Of a DNA stretch of 64,000 nt, positions 27,737 through 39,951 are shown one piece after another; the first letter of the stretch is position 1; each line of letters starts with the position of its first letter. The DNA lies in assembly GCF_009730915.1 (NCBI RefSeq), contig NC_052474.1:3011501-3075500 (forward strand), read 5' to 3'. The notes under the pieces are model-generated. The model was given only the letters and a program-made list of their open reading frames with translations, ran no database searches and was not told the DNA's origin. Source of the stretch: Dioscorea cayenensis subsp. rotundata. Lineage: Eukaryota > Streptophyta > Magnoliopsida > Dioscoreales > Dioscoreaceae. The position numbers and the translations under genes are program-made.

Positions 27737-29215
27737 GCCGGCAAGTTCGCCGGAGAAGAGAGAAGAGAGGAAGAGAGCTCTTGTGTTCTGGAATCGAGGG
27801 CGTTGGAGAAAGAGAAGGAAGCAAAGCACGCGTTTCATAGTGAACATGGGATGCGAGTTTGAATATTTAAAGTTCGAAACCCAGTGCTATGCCTATGCGT
27901 CACATGCACTGGCCCCACCTCTCGCCACTAATTCTGCCACTAATTACATTTTCTTAGTATATATACATTTTAATACTTAAATTTTTTTTCTTCATAAACT
28001 TCTTTTTAATAAAATGACAAAACTTTACTGCGAGGTGAAGATTGTCTTATCCGTATTCTTTATTAACTTAGATAATATAAATATCAAATATATTCAATTT
28101 AGATTAGGTAATAATTAACCATTGATTAATAACTATAATTAACGTCATAGTAAAGATTTCGTAAAGTTACGTGAAATAACCGAGAAGTTATTTTATTGAA
28201 AAACCTTAATATTTTTCGGACATGAATTAAAATATATATACGTGGGACAAGGCAGGCCCGGAATAAGGAGTGTATCTTGCACCGCAAGCGCAGAAAAGCG
28301 GAATCCTGGTCCCGCATCGTGTCTCGTTGCGGTAGTTGACACCTTCGTGTAAGATAACCACGCCTGTCCCTCAATACCTACTCTTCTTTACCTTTCTCCC
28401 AATCCTACCCTCACTAACGCCGGAATAAAGAGGGTAAAACAGACAATTCCCCTTCTGCCGCCAAACTTATTAGATGCCAATCATATCAAGTTACAAATCT
28501 CAAAGACTAGTCTTTCCCGTTGGATTCCCACCACGCGGCTTAACAAATATTCTCTAAAAAAGACTTTTGAACAGTGAGTGATTAGAGTAATCATTACGTT
28601 GTCCTCACGCCTAATGAAGGGTAGATTAGTAATTTAAAGGGACCACGGCCTGCACTCAGGCCAGGATCGAAGGAAGTGGTCACTTTGGAGGCATGAACTT
28701 CATGCATGACTTACGTGTTACGTGGCAGCTTCTAACTGGACATGTGTTCGGTGCCACCTCGAAGTTGGCTTCCGAGTTTCGGTGCCCGTGTCCGCACATG
28801 TGCCGGCATTAAATCATGTCTCCAAACGTGTGAAACGACATCCACTTCTACTTACGAAGCCCATTAACGCCACCTCACTCCACTGTAGAATACGGCGTTA
28901 GTATCCCTTTTTCTATATTATATATATATATATTTTTTTTAAAAAAAAGGAAAATAGATTGAAGATGGCGGGAAACATGAAGAAGGTTTCCCGCTAGTGT
29001 TAACACGTCAGCAGCGTTGGGGATGACGTGGAGACCAAGGATTGATCCTTTAAGGGTCAAAGGGACATGACTGACGAGGTAGGCCAGGTGGAGCATAAGG
29101 TAGCCACGTGGCAATAGCCTGGTTGGCCGGCCACTACTACGGTTACCGGCTGGTGGTTGAGGACCACCTACCATTCGCGCCTTCTCTTCTTTTTAGATTG
29201 TTTCCCGCCTTTAAA
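27737..29215 (-). promoter_or_regulatory. ACR upstream region with several ACGT-core motifs
   Basis: Upstream of the minus-strand ACR start. A perfect G-box, CCACGTGG, is at 29104-29111. Further ACGT cores occur in TTACGTGTTACGTGGC (28711-28726), AACACGTCAG (29000-29009) and GATGACGTGG (29022-29031). Such sites bind bZIP/bHLH factors. They lie about 1.0-1.4 kb from the ATG, so their role is inferred. Confidence 0.35.
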
Positions 29216-31184
29216 TTTATGTATGAATTTTTATTTTTTATTTTGTTTAAATCACCAAACCAATTGATAAATAAATAATTATTGAATTTCTTGGGTTTTA
29301 AGTTTCAAAATGAATGCTAAAGTAAATGAACTCATGTGTTTCATCTAGTGACTAGTTTGAAATCTCATCTAACTCAGGCCAACTTATTTATCAAGACATT
29401 TATGTAAGAATTGGCATGGAAAATCTTTCAGAGGATATATACAGAACACAAGCTTGGGGTGGTGGCATTAATGCTTTCATGCAACACCCCATGAAGATCA
29501 CATTGAATGGGTGGATGGCATGAATGGCGAGCTGGTAATTTAGGGAGCACATGGGGGGTCTAATTAAACCTTTCTCACCTTCCTGCTTGGTTCCTAAATA
29601 TGTCCAGCAAGCATATGACAGTGATCATGTGATATGAGTTTCCCGATCTAACAATTGAAAGGAAAATTGTTTATTGTTTCATTTAAAATCAAATCCAGAT
29701 GACATGAGGAAGTAACTGCTATGAAGTATCCAAGGCAATGGAAACAGTTAACAGGCCAGTGAAGATACATGTAGTACATGTTCCTGTTCATCACCCTTAA
29801 AAATTATATACCAGTGAAAGGTCAATTAAAACACCGAGGAAGGACTCTCGGAGAAAGTTATATATAACCGTTAAAGGCTTTATAAAAGTCGAATACATTA
29901 ACAAATCCCTGATAATTCAAATTTTTCAAAAAATTAATCTTTTTATAAAATTATATTTTCACCTTTTATCTCTTCTCACTTTTTATTTCTTTTACTTCAC
30001 CAATAAATTCACCGACATCAGCTATCCTTCAGATAAGTCCCTGGTGCCGGGGCGAGGGGCAAGCTTTCCGTGGTTGAAGCAAGCCAAGGTTGGTTTTGTA
30101 GGCCGAGAGCGTTTCCGGCCTTGAGCTCGGTCACCGGGGCTGAGCGGGGCTATGTTCCTGATGACCCACCAACCTTGTTCGATCACTAGTGACAAGATAT
30201 ACCAACCACAAGGAGTTGAAATTTAAAAAAAAAAAATTAATGAAAATAAATTAGTATTTTAAAAAAAACAAAAACAAAGTTGGAGCAGTTTTTTTTTTTT
30301 CTTTCAAATAAGGGATGTCATTTAAAAAGACAAATAAGGGAATTTTAAGGAGCAAAGCAATGGTTATTTAAGAGAATGTTTCATTTTTGATGTGGACTAA
30401 TACATGACTTGCATGACTTACACAATCATGTACTGTTTTTTGTAAGGTACACACGCGCAACCCAAGACCCATGGTTAAGGAGGTACATGTTAAGTTAGTG
30501 AGCTCAGTGTTAGCCCTAATTGGGACAATCAAACTGATTGGTCAATTTACATTTAGATTGCATGAAAAAAATTCGTTTATGACAAGTTAATGAAAAATTT
30601 GCAAACCATCAATTAAATGCGATGTTTAGAGATTTCAAGGGTGTGTACACAAAATATAATATTTTCCTCCGCTTATACATAGTATACTTTTTCAAAGGTA
30701 TATATATATGCGGAAACAATTACAAAAACCAAAGCCAGAATCACTTAAGAAAAGAAAATGTCCCCAGAACACTTCCTGCTAAAAAAATAAATAAATAAAT
30801 AAATAAATAATAAATAATAAAAAAATTTAGTGTTTTTCCATTTCTCAAATTTGATATTCCCATGATCTAACAACGTAAAATTATTATAATTTGCAAGTAT
30901 ATTATCTGTGAGTGAATGCAACCGAAAAGCCAAATGATGGACAACAATGGAAACAATCACCACTACAGTTAAATTTCAACGCACTTGCATTGATCATCAT
31001 CAGGCTTGAAAGGATTGCACATGTTTGCATCAAATTTCCAAATCATCAATAGTTTGTGAGAAGGAAAAGGAAAAACCAGGAAAACCGTAAAACCACTATC
31101 CTTTCATCACTTCTCCATGCTGAGCAAAAGGAGTAGGAGAAATATTCAAGGGCAATGCATGTGGAGCTTAAGTTCGGCAATCAG
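29216..31184. other. Intergenic, AT-rich, with one GC-rich island near 30041-30180
   Basis: Mostly AT-rich without supported genes. The island at 30041-30180 is about 60% GC and stands out; on the minus strand one frame stays open for about 40 codons. I could not link it to a family. Confidence 0.4.
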
Positions 31185-34100
31185 TTAAAATACGACCAGG
31201 CGCAAATATAACACTACTTCGATTAGTTCACATCCTGGAAATTAAAACATTCAAATTGGGCTTAATAACAGTTAAAATTTCAAGACATTACTTCAGTCAA
31301 AAAATATTTATATGCAGTCCAAGAGGAATACAGACCTGATGCCCAAGTGAAAACTACACCAGTTGAAGAAGCTTGAGCCTTGTAAGATCCATGTTGATTG
31401 ATCATCCAACAGGACCACATAGTAAATGCAGTCAGACCTAAAACAACAATGATGATGAATTCAGCTTCAGAATACCTAACAATAATGACAGTCAAGTTTG
31501 TTGTTGGTACCAGAGTTGACGCTTTGATATCCATTCAAATCTCGGCCTGCTACCTGTGAAGAATTCAAGAACACCATGCAGATCTTGAAGTGAAAAATCC
31601 CCACCGTTACCTGTGATTGCAAAGTCTAAACTCATTAAACACATGAAAGCAAAATGTCTTTTAATCACCGTTTTTACGTACAATGATCCAAATGCTTTCC
31701 AAAAAAATTTATGTATCAGTAACAAATACAACCTTCTCATCAAACGCTCTCATAAAACATCTGATGGCCAGACAGCTATCGGATCTGACTTTTGATGAGT
31801 TTGAAATAAAGGAACATGGAAAAGGCAGCCAAGCAAAATCCGCTTTCAAATTACTGGCCGACTTCGGTGCTTGACCTTTAATCTTGTGTTCGACAAATTC
31901 AGCAAACAGAAGAAAATGTAAGCCTTCCTGCACAAACAGCTCAGCAAAATAAGTAAATCTCTAACAACTTACAATTCAGACAGCCTTAAACCCTGGTATT
32001 GACTATGCCTTGCCAATACAGCTGGTTTTCAAAATCACCATAAAGCTAGACACTCTGAAAACTGCAGTTAGATATCTGACTCAGTTTATATTACTGGAAT
32101 AAAATAAATAAATACCAACTAATTTTCAGAACCATCATAAACATATGACAGTTTTTTTCTAAAAAGCAAGCATGCTATTGGCCTCAAACTTTGAGGCCCC
32201 AAAACAGATTAAAATTACCATCATTGGTGAAGAGTTGTCCACAATATTGCAAATAAATATCAATGAAAAGAACAGTCTGCATTAAAATATCATTGAAGCC
32301 GCTTATCAATGCTACTAATGAGCCATAAGAGATGGTGCTCTTCACAGTTATTCCAGCTCCATTTCTAATGGGATCGATTATAGGCCATTGGAATAAGTAT
32401 ATCATACAACTAATTAGGAAAAGACTTCTTTTCACAACAGAGGCAATCAAAATGTGGCTCAGCTGCCGATCGGTTGTTGGTTCATCTGAACAGCAATATT
32501 CACACATCAGTATAAAAATTGTGTATGAATGGTCAAATGATGAGATTCAATCAAAACCAACTTAGCAAAGTAAAACAGCAAATCCAATATAAAGAAATAA
32601 ATTATTAACACTGTTTTTTAATCATGGAGCTTTCCTTTTTTTTTTTTTATGGGTACAAGTTTTGCTTCTTTTTTTTTTCTTTTTACTGTTTGTGTTTCGT
32701 AAGATTATGACATTGTTGCATAGAATGGGTTTCGGATAACATTTTGTTACAAAGTCCATTCGAATTGGGTTACACTGAGATAAATTGGGTAAAGTAAAAT
32801 ATTTACAACCAAGCAGACGCTGACAGGTTAACCAACCTCCTGGGTGCTAACCTAGTGTTTATGCGCAATGGATAAATACTTCATTCACTGATCGCTCAGG
32901 CAGTCACATGCTTAATACCACTTAAATGGACCATATACGAGCCTAGATAGTCTTTTTTTAATTATGATGGTGAGAATTGAACCATAAACTTGATTTTGAA
33001 GAGAAACACTCAAAATATCATACCACAAGGAGCAATTTGACCATTACAAATTCATGCAACAAAGAAAAATAAATCTATTTCTTGTCCAAATAAACAGGGT
33101 CACTGCTAAATATAAAAGCCTAACAGAAGAGAGAGCAAAGCTACAAACCTGATGATATCGAACAAATCATTCCAATAATCACAAGCTGAATGCCCGTAAC
33201 TGCAGATTCCAGAATGAAAAGGTAATTACAATGCAATCAAGAGAAGGTAACCATTGCACTAAGCTTTTACGGATGTTAAGCAGTTAATCTTACAGAAATG
33301 CAAGTAAAATAGCAAACTGAATGAACAAACAAACAAACAGGAGACTCGTAGAAGAGGACATAAAAGCAGCAGCAGTGATAAATCTTCTAAACGTGGTTTT
33401 AGATGAAAAGAGCATTCACCAATATCTTAGGCTAAGAGGAAAAACTATACCTGCTTTCACTTTTACAGGCGCCAGCTGGGCAAATCAGCTTACAATTTTA
33501 TCATGTCTTTCATTCCAAGAGAAGAAAAAACTCAAAGGAAAGTAAAATGAAAAAAAAAACCCTTGTTAGCTTCCTTGATTTGGAAAGGAAAAAGAATAGT
33601 TTTGGACAAGTAGTGTAAAAATTAGACTGAAATGAAACTATATATTGCTTTGGCATTTTACATGTATCCCAAGTAAAGTTGTTTCCCTTTTCTTTCATCA
33701 TCTTCTATCCAATTAAACACAGCCTATATAAATAAACCCATATAGAATCCAAGACACATTTCTAAATTCTAATACCCACATTCAAGGGAAAGATAGAGGC
33801 ACTTAAGAAAGCAGAAGTATGATTCTGTGATCTTTACAAGACAAGGTAGTTAATCGTAGTTTCTCAAGCTCAGCTACTAACAGGTCTAGAAAATACAAAC
33901 TTCACAGTCAAGATTACAAAGGCATCTATAAGTAACCTCTGATTGCAATGAAAATGCAAAGGAGAGGCACAATAAGAATACACATGCAGGATTTCATATA
34001 GGCTATGAGGTGAACAGTTAGATGAGAAAATGAAATAGCATTGGACAACGTGTCTGCAGAACTAAATTCAGCTTTTGTATCAGACAATAGATGGAGTAAA

Positions 34101-34402
34101 AAGCATTTCTGGCATGCCTTTATAATTATACACGTGTTTAAGAAAACAGCAATGTTAGAGTACAAACCATATCAAAAACTAATAATATAAGGGGCAAAAA
34201 TTAGCACATAAACTTGTCCATGTGATGCATGAGATTAAAAGAAAATGTAAATTGAGCATAATCTGCAAGAGCACGAGGAAGAATATGAAAATGAAAGCAG
34301 CAGAATATAAACTTCTAGAGATTACCATAGACCAAATAAAACAGGGAAGCTCATAACCTGTATGTATGCCAGTAACAAATGCATAAATCGGTACATCAAA
34401 TA
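31185..34402 (-). CDS. Probable multi-exon membrane protein, unrecognised (5' end not found)
   Basis: Seven exons with proper splice signals can be chained: 34402-34358, 33199-33149, 32485-32219, 31923-31876, 31610-31554, 31437-31336, 31234-31185 (stop TAA). All six introns are phase 1 and every internal exon is a multiple of three (51, 267, 48, 57, 102). The product of about 190 residues is rich in hydrophobic segments: IQLVIIGMICSI, SLFLISCMIYLFQWPII, LVALISGFNDILMQTVLFI, LHFLLFAEF, LTAFTMWSCWMI and LIEVVLYLRLVVF. This suggests four to six membrane spans. I do not recognise the family. The acceptor of exon 31923 is uncertain: the stronger-looking cag is four bases upstream (exon start 31927) and would break the frame. 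A 25-bp candidate microexon near 33450-33475 does not fit the phase. No first exon was found. Confidence 0.4.
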
Positions 34403-34886
34403 CTGAAAAAAAGAAGGGTAAAAGCCACATATGAATAGATGAAGGTGTCTATAATAGCAAGACGGTTTACACAATACCTATTGTGCAAAAACAGTGTATG
34501 AGGTAACCACCTCCATATCATTTACATGAAACCAAATTCCGTTCAACTTGCAGAGAACCATAACCATGCTCAAACTGATATAATGAAAGCAGTCAAAATA
34601 AATTTATATTCATGAGTTGGGAGGTACACCCGAATGAATTGGGTGAAACAAAGGTAGCCAGAATATCCATAACCTTCATACGCCTGAACATACCTAGTAA
34701 ACATGGCCGGTAGATAAAGGCAGTTTGCGTATAAAACAACCAACATTGCCACCTTGACCTTGAGGAACCTCCAATGAAAACACAATGACACCATGACGTG
34801 ATTTAAGTTTCCCCAGTGTACAAAATTTACAAACACTTCCCCTTCACCCAGGAGAGATTGGAAGCATGCTCAATCTACGCATTTCT

Positions 34887-36785
34887 TCATACAATCCTGC
34901 CATGCCTAAACCCTCCATCCCCAGCATCCCCACCAGGATCTAAGCCACCTGGGGAATCATACCACTTTGCATTGTCGTGATAGAAGCCATCCACCTGAAT
35001 GGCAACAAGATTTGTGTCTGCAACCATCGATCCATGATGCCTCAAGGGCTTTATCAATTTTGATTCTTCCTCCTCTTCCTCACCACAATTGAGAATGCTC
35101 TTCTCATCAAAGTCACTACAGTCTTCCTTCATTAACCACTTCTCCGACTTGCAGGACTCACTCATAAGCATCTTTCTATCTTGGCATTCTGCTGCCATCC
35201 TATCCCATGGCACAATAGCCCCTAGCGCTCGATCAAAGTCACTCTCATCCTCTTCAATAATCTCATTGCCTTTGCTGAAGACACTATCCTGCCCATCAAG
35301 GTGGTGATCATGGTCAGTTGTCCAATGCTGAACATCATCATCACCAACCACCAGAGGCCCATCAGAATGGTGGTGTTCACCTACACTTCTAAGCCTATGC
35401 AAGATATCTGAAAGTTCTCCAGACAGTGAGCCTAGCAGCTCTTGAGGCATCTTGGAAATCCTCCCCTCCAACAACCCAACCTCAACCCTAATCGCCTGAA
35501 CCTGCTGCAGGACTGCCAAATGAGGGTCAACACCATCATCCTTTCCAAGAAGGCCAACAAAAGATTCAGGCTCTGTATCTTCTCTAATCCCATAAATTTC
35601 TGGATCCCGATCAAAGCCCCCTTTGTTACCAACCAACCGATGAATTATCCTCGCATTTCCATCAAGCGGACCTGGTTCGTGCCCGGAGTGCACCGCAAAC
35701 AGTTTGAAGACAGCTGTGCCCTCCTCCTGGTACACAAAGGTCTTGTCTTTCTCATTGTAATTGGTAATTGGGACTATGGCGCGAATACGAAAGCCACAAC
35801 CACATCGTTTGGAGGCATAAGGCTCCCTCTTTAAAACCCGAGCTTTCTTGGATGAGGAGCCAGTGGCAGACGAGGGCTCACCAGCTCGGTGGCATGCATA
35901 ATCCTTCACCTCCGCCATGAAAGGTTTATACCGGATATACTTCTGCCGGATGCACAGCACCACCTTATGCTTGGCCGCCAGCTGCTGCAGTCTGCGCGGG
36001 ACATCACTAGCGGGCACATCAAACGACTCCGTATACTCAAACCTTCGCCTCTTGGATCTCACCCCAGCAAGAGCAAAGTGTGCACCACCTCCAGCAGTTA
36101 AGGATGGCGAAGAACAAACAGGGCAAGCCGCAAGGCACACGCGGATGAACGATTCAGGAATGCCATAAAACTTCGCCCCAACAGTCCACGACTGCTTGAT
36201 ACGGTCGACAGTCTCCTTGAGCCCGAGATGCCGCAAGTCAGCATCGGCATGAGAAGCAGCAACAATGTCCTGCCACTGGTCAACATAGGAGACACGCTGG
36301 GAGGGGTTGTTCTTGAAATAAAGCACACCACCAGCGCCGGCATAGAGTTTGTCCTGGATACGCTTCCAGGCAGTGAGATACGCGGTATCCTCATTACGAT
36401 CCTTCCACACCGACCTCCAGGACTTCAAAACCGGGCGAGGGGTAGCTGCACGGATCTCATCAGGAGTTGCGAGCCGCCCCTCTAGGATGCACCGGACCAT
36501 AAGACCGTGAGACTCACGATTGAAGGTATAGAATTGGGAGGAGATGTGGGGAGCTGGGTCAACAAGAGGCGGAGGCGGAGGCGGGCGCTGCTGCTGCTGC
36601 TGCTGATCTGGAGCTAGATTAGGGTCAAGGGTCAAGGTCAGGGTCAGCGTTGCAGGGAGAAGAAGGGGATGGTTTGAGGTCAAGCTTGAGGTCGTCGTCG
36701 ATATCGTCATCGTCATCATCGTCGTCGCGGAAGATGAGAGAAGAGAAGGAAGGAGGAGGGGGGTGGGGATCGGGGTCATCGTCAT
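34887..36785 (-). CDS. Host gene with integrase-like HHCC zinc domain and a second Cys/His-rich domain, 632-aa frame
   Basis: A single uninterrupted frame. Residues 75-225 form a well-structured block: FYTFNRESHGLMVRCI, LKSWRSVWKDRNEDTAYLTA, VSYVDQWQDIVAASHADADL, RHLGLKETVDRIKQSWTVGA, KFYGIPESFIRVCLAACPVC. The spacing His179-x6-His186-x34-Cys221-x2-Cys224, with HLGLKETVDRI after the second His, is that of the H2C2 zinc domain of integrases. Residues about 255-400 hold basic segments, RCGCGFRIRAIVPI and AVFKLFAVHSGHEPGP, a Cys/His arrangement reminiscent of WRKY-GCM1/FLYWCH-type fingers. The rest is acidic and probably disordered. No catalytic core is present, so this is read as an exapted host gene, perhaps a DNA-binding protein. 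The N-terminus is uncertain: an overlapping acidic frame from an ATG at 36969 (MPKSSSPSPTV, then Asp-rich) also looks protein-like. Confidence 0.75.
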   Translation of the reverse strand: MTMTPIPTPLLLPSLLSSSATTMMTMTISTTTSSLTSNHPLLLPATLTLTLTLDPNLAPDQQQQQQRPPPPPPLVDPAPHISSQFYTFNRESHGLMVRCILEGRLATPDEIRAATPRPVLKSWRSVWKDRNEDTAYLTAWKRIQDKLYAGAGGVLYFKNNPSQRVSYVDQWQDIVAASHADADLRHLGLKETVDRIKQSWTVGAKFYGIPESFIRVCLAACPVCSSPSLTAGGGAHFALAGVRSKRRRFEYTESFDVPASDVPRRLQQLAAKHKVVLCIRQKYIRYKPFMAEVKDYACHRAGEPSSATGSSSKKARVLKREPYASKRCGCGFRIRAIVPITNYNEKDKTFVYQEEGTAVFKLFAVHSGHEPGPLDGNARIIHRLVGNKGGFDRDPEIYGIREDTEPESFVGLLGKDDGVDPHLAVLQQVQAIRVEVGLLEGRISKMPQELLGSLSGELSDILHRLRSVGEHHHSDGPLVVGDDDVQHWTTDHDHHLDGQDSVFSKGNEIIEEDESDFDRALGAIVPWDRMAAECQDRKMLMSESCKSEKWLMKEDCSDFDEKSILNCGEEEEEESKLIKPLRHHGSMVADTNLVAIQVDGFYHDNAKWYDSPGGLDPGGDAGDGGFRHGRIV

Positions 36786-36969
36786 CGTCCATGAGAAGGA
36801 GTGAGTGGGGGAAAGGGGGAAGAAGGGGGTCGAGATCAGAGGAGTGATGAGGAGGGTTTAGGGTTAGGGTTTGGGATTGGGATTGGGATTGGGGATTGTG
36901 GGATTTGAGAAGAAGTGTTGGGGGCGTCATTGGGGTGACTGTCGGAGATGGAGATGATGACTTCGGCAT

Positions 36970-38689
36970 CCCAGCGCGCACGCTCTGCTCCTCTCGATCA
37001 ATTTCTCTCTTCTCACAAAAATACAATTCCATTGATTGCTTCTCTCTCTTTTTTTTCTTTTTTTTCTTTTTAAAAAAATAATATATATTTATATATATAT
37101 ATATATATATAGACCGCGAGTGAACTACAAATGTTTTGTGTAATATGAACCAATTAATCATTTCCAAACTCAATATAACCCATTTACCCTGTTATTAATT
37201 TTTTTTATATATAAATTAACGATAAGCATATTTTTTTTTCATTGTAATTAAGAACCAAGCTATGGTTCTTTGTTAATACTGTTTATTTACAATTTTTTAT
37301 ATATATATTTTTTCTAAAACGTCTGCAGATTATGTTGACTCCTGTATATATTGTTGGTAATGTATTCTATATATAATAATTATTTAATAAATATAAAGTA
37401 AGGGTTTGAAGACAAGGACGAGGAGGACGAAGCGCTGCCACGTGTTGGCTACTGCCCCGGTCGTCCGTTCATTGCAGATAAGATAGAATTTAGCTTTTCT
37501 TTTTATTTATCAGGAAAAATATATATATATATAAATATATATAATAACCTTTGTTGTTTTCTTCGGAAAGAGCTGTTATTGTCGGAACACCCAAAGATAC
37601 ACCGGTTGTTATTTATATATTTATAAAAATTCACTTAGTTAAATAAGCCACGTGTATATGATTTTGATTAAAATTAACCAACATGTGTGTGGGAGCAAAT
37701 TTTAAAATATTTATTTATATAATATACCTCTCTATTCTATATAGACTATTAAATATTGTAAATTATATAAATACTTATTTTAATTTAAGTGTAAATATAT
37801 AAAAAAAAAATTAAGTGTAAAGAATAAAATTAGATTAATATTTCTAAGGTATATATATATGTAAAGAATATTTACTAAATCACTGTTAAAATTTTTAGAA
37901 TTTTGATGCAATGAATAAAATAAATTTAATATTTTTAAAAATATATATGTAACAATATTAATTAAATAATTATTAAATATTAAAAAATAAAAGTGTATAT
38001 GCACTTTTTTTTATTATCATTAAATATGTAACATTATGTAACAATATGCATGTTAAGTAGAGAGGGTACACATGGTTTAATTGAAGGAATATACTAATAT
38101 TTGTCTTTAATTTTATTTTTATTGTTTACAAAAATAAAACCTTTTGCTCTTATTTCCTAATTATCAAAAAAAATCGAGAAAAGTAGATAAACCATTATCA
38201 AAATATTATCTAGCTAAATGAACAAAATATTATCCAAGTGAAACTTTATATCTTAATTGAAAATAAATTTAAATTAGTTTTGCATGAAAAAAAAAAAGTA
38301 ACAACGTTATATTTCCCCAAAAATAGGTTGACCAGTTGACCTCACAGTTAAGTTGGGCTCAAATAAGGGCTCAGTCTCATTCTCGAGCTTGTTAAAAATA
38401 GCCCAAGTTGGGCTCTAATCTCTTCATTTGCATTTGGGTTGAGTTGCTTGCACTGTGTTGGGCTCAAGTCAGGCCCACAATTTATAGAACAAAGATATAT
38501 GAAAGAATGAGCAAATCGAACATTATACCTTTGGATTTTCCATGTTTTGTTGTATCTTTTAATAATTTCCTCACAATATGCATGCCATTTTGATTAAAAT
38601 CTAATCAAATCAGTATAAATGTCTGATATCTTAAAAATATTCTGACAGAATTGAATAATCACAGAAAAATCATATGCAGACTTTATTAG

Positions 38690-38738
<49 letters not shown>

Positions 38739-39700
38739 GGAAGGACATCATTCCATAACTACATTATTCTTATGACATTAGTCAAATAGTCAAAATCCAT
38801 TTAAAAAAATTGCCTATACAATTATTCCAATACAGATATGATACTTAACTATTTTTTTAATAATAATAATAGTGTTTTATGTTTTAACGTCTCACTTAGT
38901 AAATAAATAAATACCATCCTTCTATCATAGTGTAATGCTTTGAGTTTACATGTTTACAAAAAAACACAGAAATTAGAAGAATATATATATATATATTATT
39001 TATAATAAATAATAAACACATCTCAATGATCTCATTTAAGGTCCTTTAAAGGTTTATAAAAAACAGATATATATATATATATATATATAAAAAGTTGCAG
39101 CAATCAAAGAAACAAAGTGAAAATAAATTCTTATTCTCGTGCCTTTGTGATTTTCTCACATGTAAGCTTTCATATTGGAAAATTCTTTAGCCGCTTGCTT
39201 TAATGAGCACACATTCCCACGGCTTAAAGAAAAAAACAAAACAAAAAACAAAAAACTTATGATCAAGTGATCCTATGAATCCACAAGAAGTGATGGTGCA
39301 CTGCTCCTTTGTTTTTGAGGTGACAACTGATGTGATTTTCTTTCCTCTCATTAATTAACTTCTATGCATGCGAGTAAAGTGGAATGACCACCTTTTCTTT
39401 GAGTCACTAATAATAATAATAATCATAATAATATATAATAAACATGTACTTATAGACATGAAAAAAAAATAGTATATCTAATATGTTTATATTAATATTT
39501 GATCAATCACTCAAATAAGATTGATATGTAATTAAAAATCACTTAAAAACAATACTTCTTTGTGTAATACACAAAAAACACTTCATGAGATGAAAAATAA
39601 CTTGGATAAAGAATAACTGTATATAATGTAATATACACTAAATTATTATTTTTTTATATGATAAATATATATATATATATATATATATATTAAGAGAACC
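36970..39700. other. AT-rich intergenic DNA with many (TA)n tracts
   Basis: No gene supported. Holds (TA)n tracts near 37090, 37515, 38692-38736, 38980 and 39068. The part next to 36970 is the upstream region of the HHCC gene. Confidence 0.5.
38692..38736. repeat. (TA)n microsatellite, about 45 bp
   Basis: The longest of roughly twenty (TA)n tracts in the window. Confidence 0.95.
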
Positions 39701-39951
39701 CATCATCTAGGGACTTTCCCTAGATTTCAAATCCAGGGACGTCCATAAGAAAGCTTATCTGATGAAAATACGACGGCTCTTATCATCGTAAAATAGTAGA
39801 AACCGCGTTTCTACGAGTCATTGACATCGATCATAAACAATGAAAAATACGTACATGATTTATATAATCAATCAACCATCGGATGATGATCCAACGGCTT
39901 AGATTTAAAAACATCCCTAAATTTAAAATCCAGGGACATCCCTAGATGATG
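39701..39951. mobile_element. TIR DNA element (MITE), about 251 bp
   Basis: Long imperfect terminal inverted repeats. The left end reads CATCATCTAGGGAC..CCCTAGATTTCAAATCCAGG. The right end, reverse-complemented, reads CATCATCTAGGGAT..CCCTGGATTTTAAAT..AGG. The match extends over about 40 bp with a few mismatches and a small indel. The interior carries GGATGATGATCCAACGGC and has no coding frame. Long TIRs suggest a Mutator-type MITE, but I see no 9-bp target duplication. Confidence 0.75.

Noticed and set aside
27095-27980. Plus-strand frames of 80-120 codons opposite the ACR gene
   Set aside because: Antisense shadows of the ACT-domain exon.
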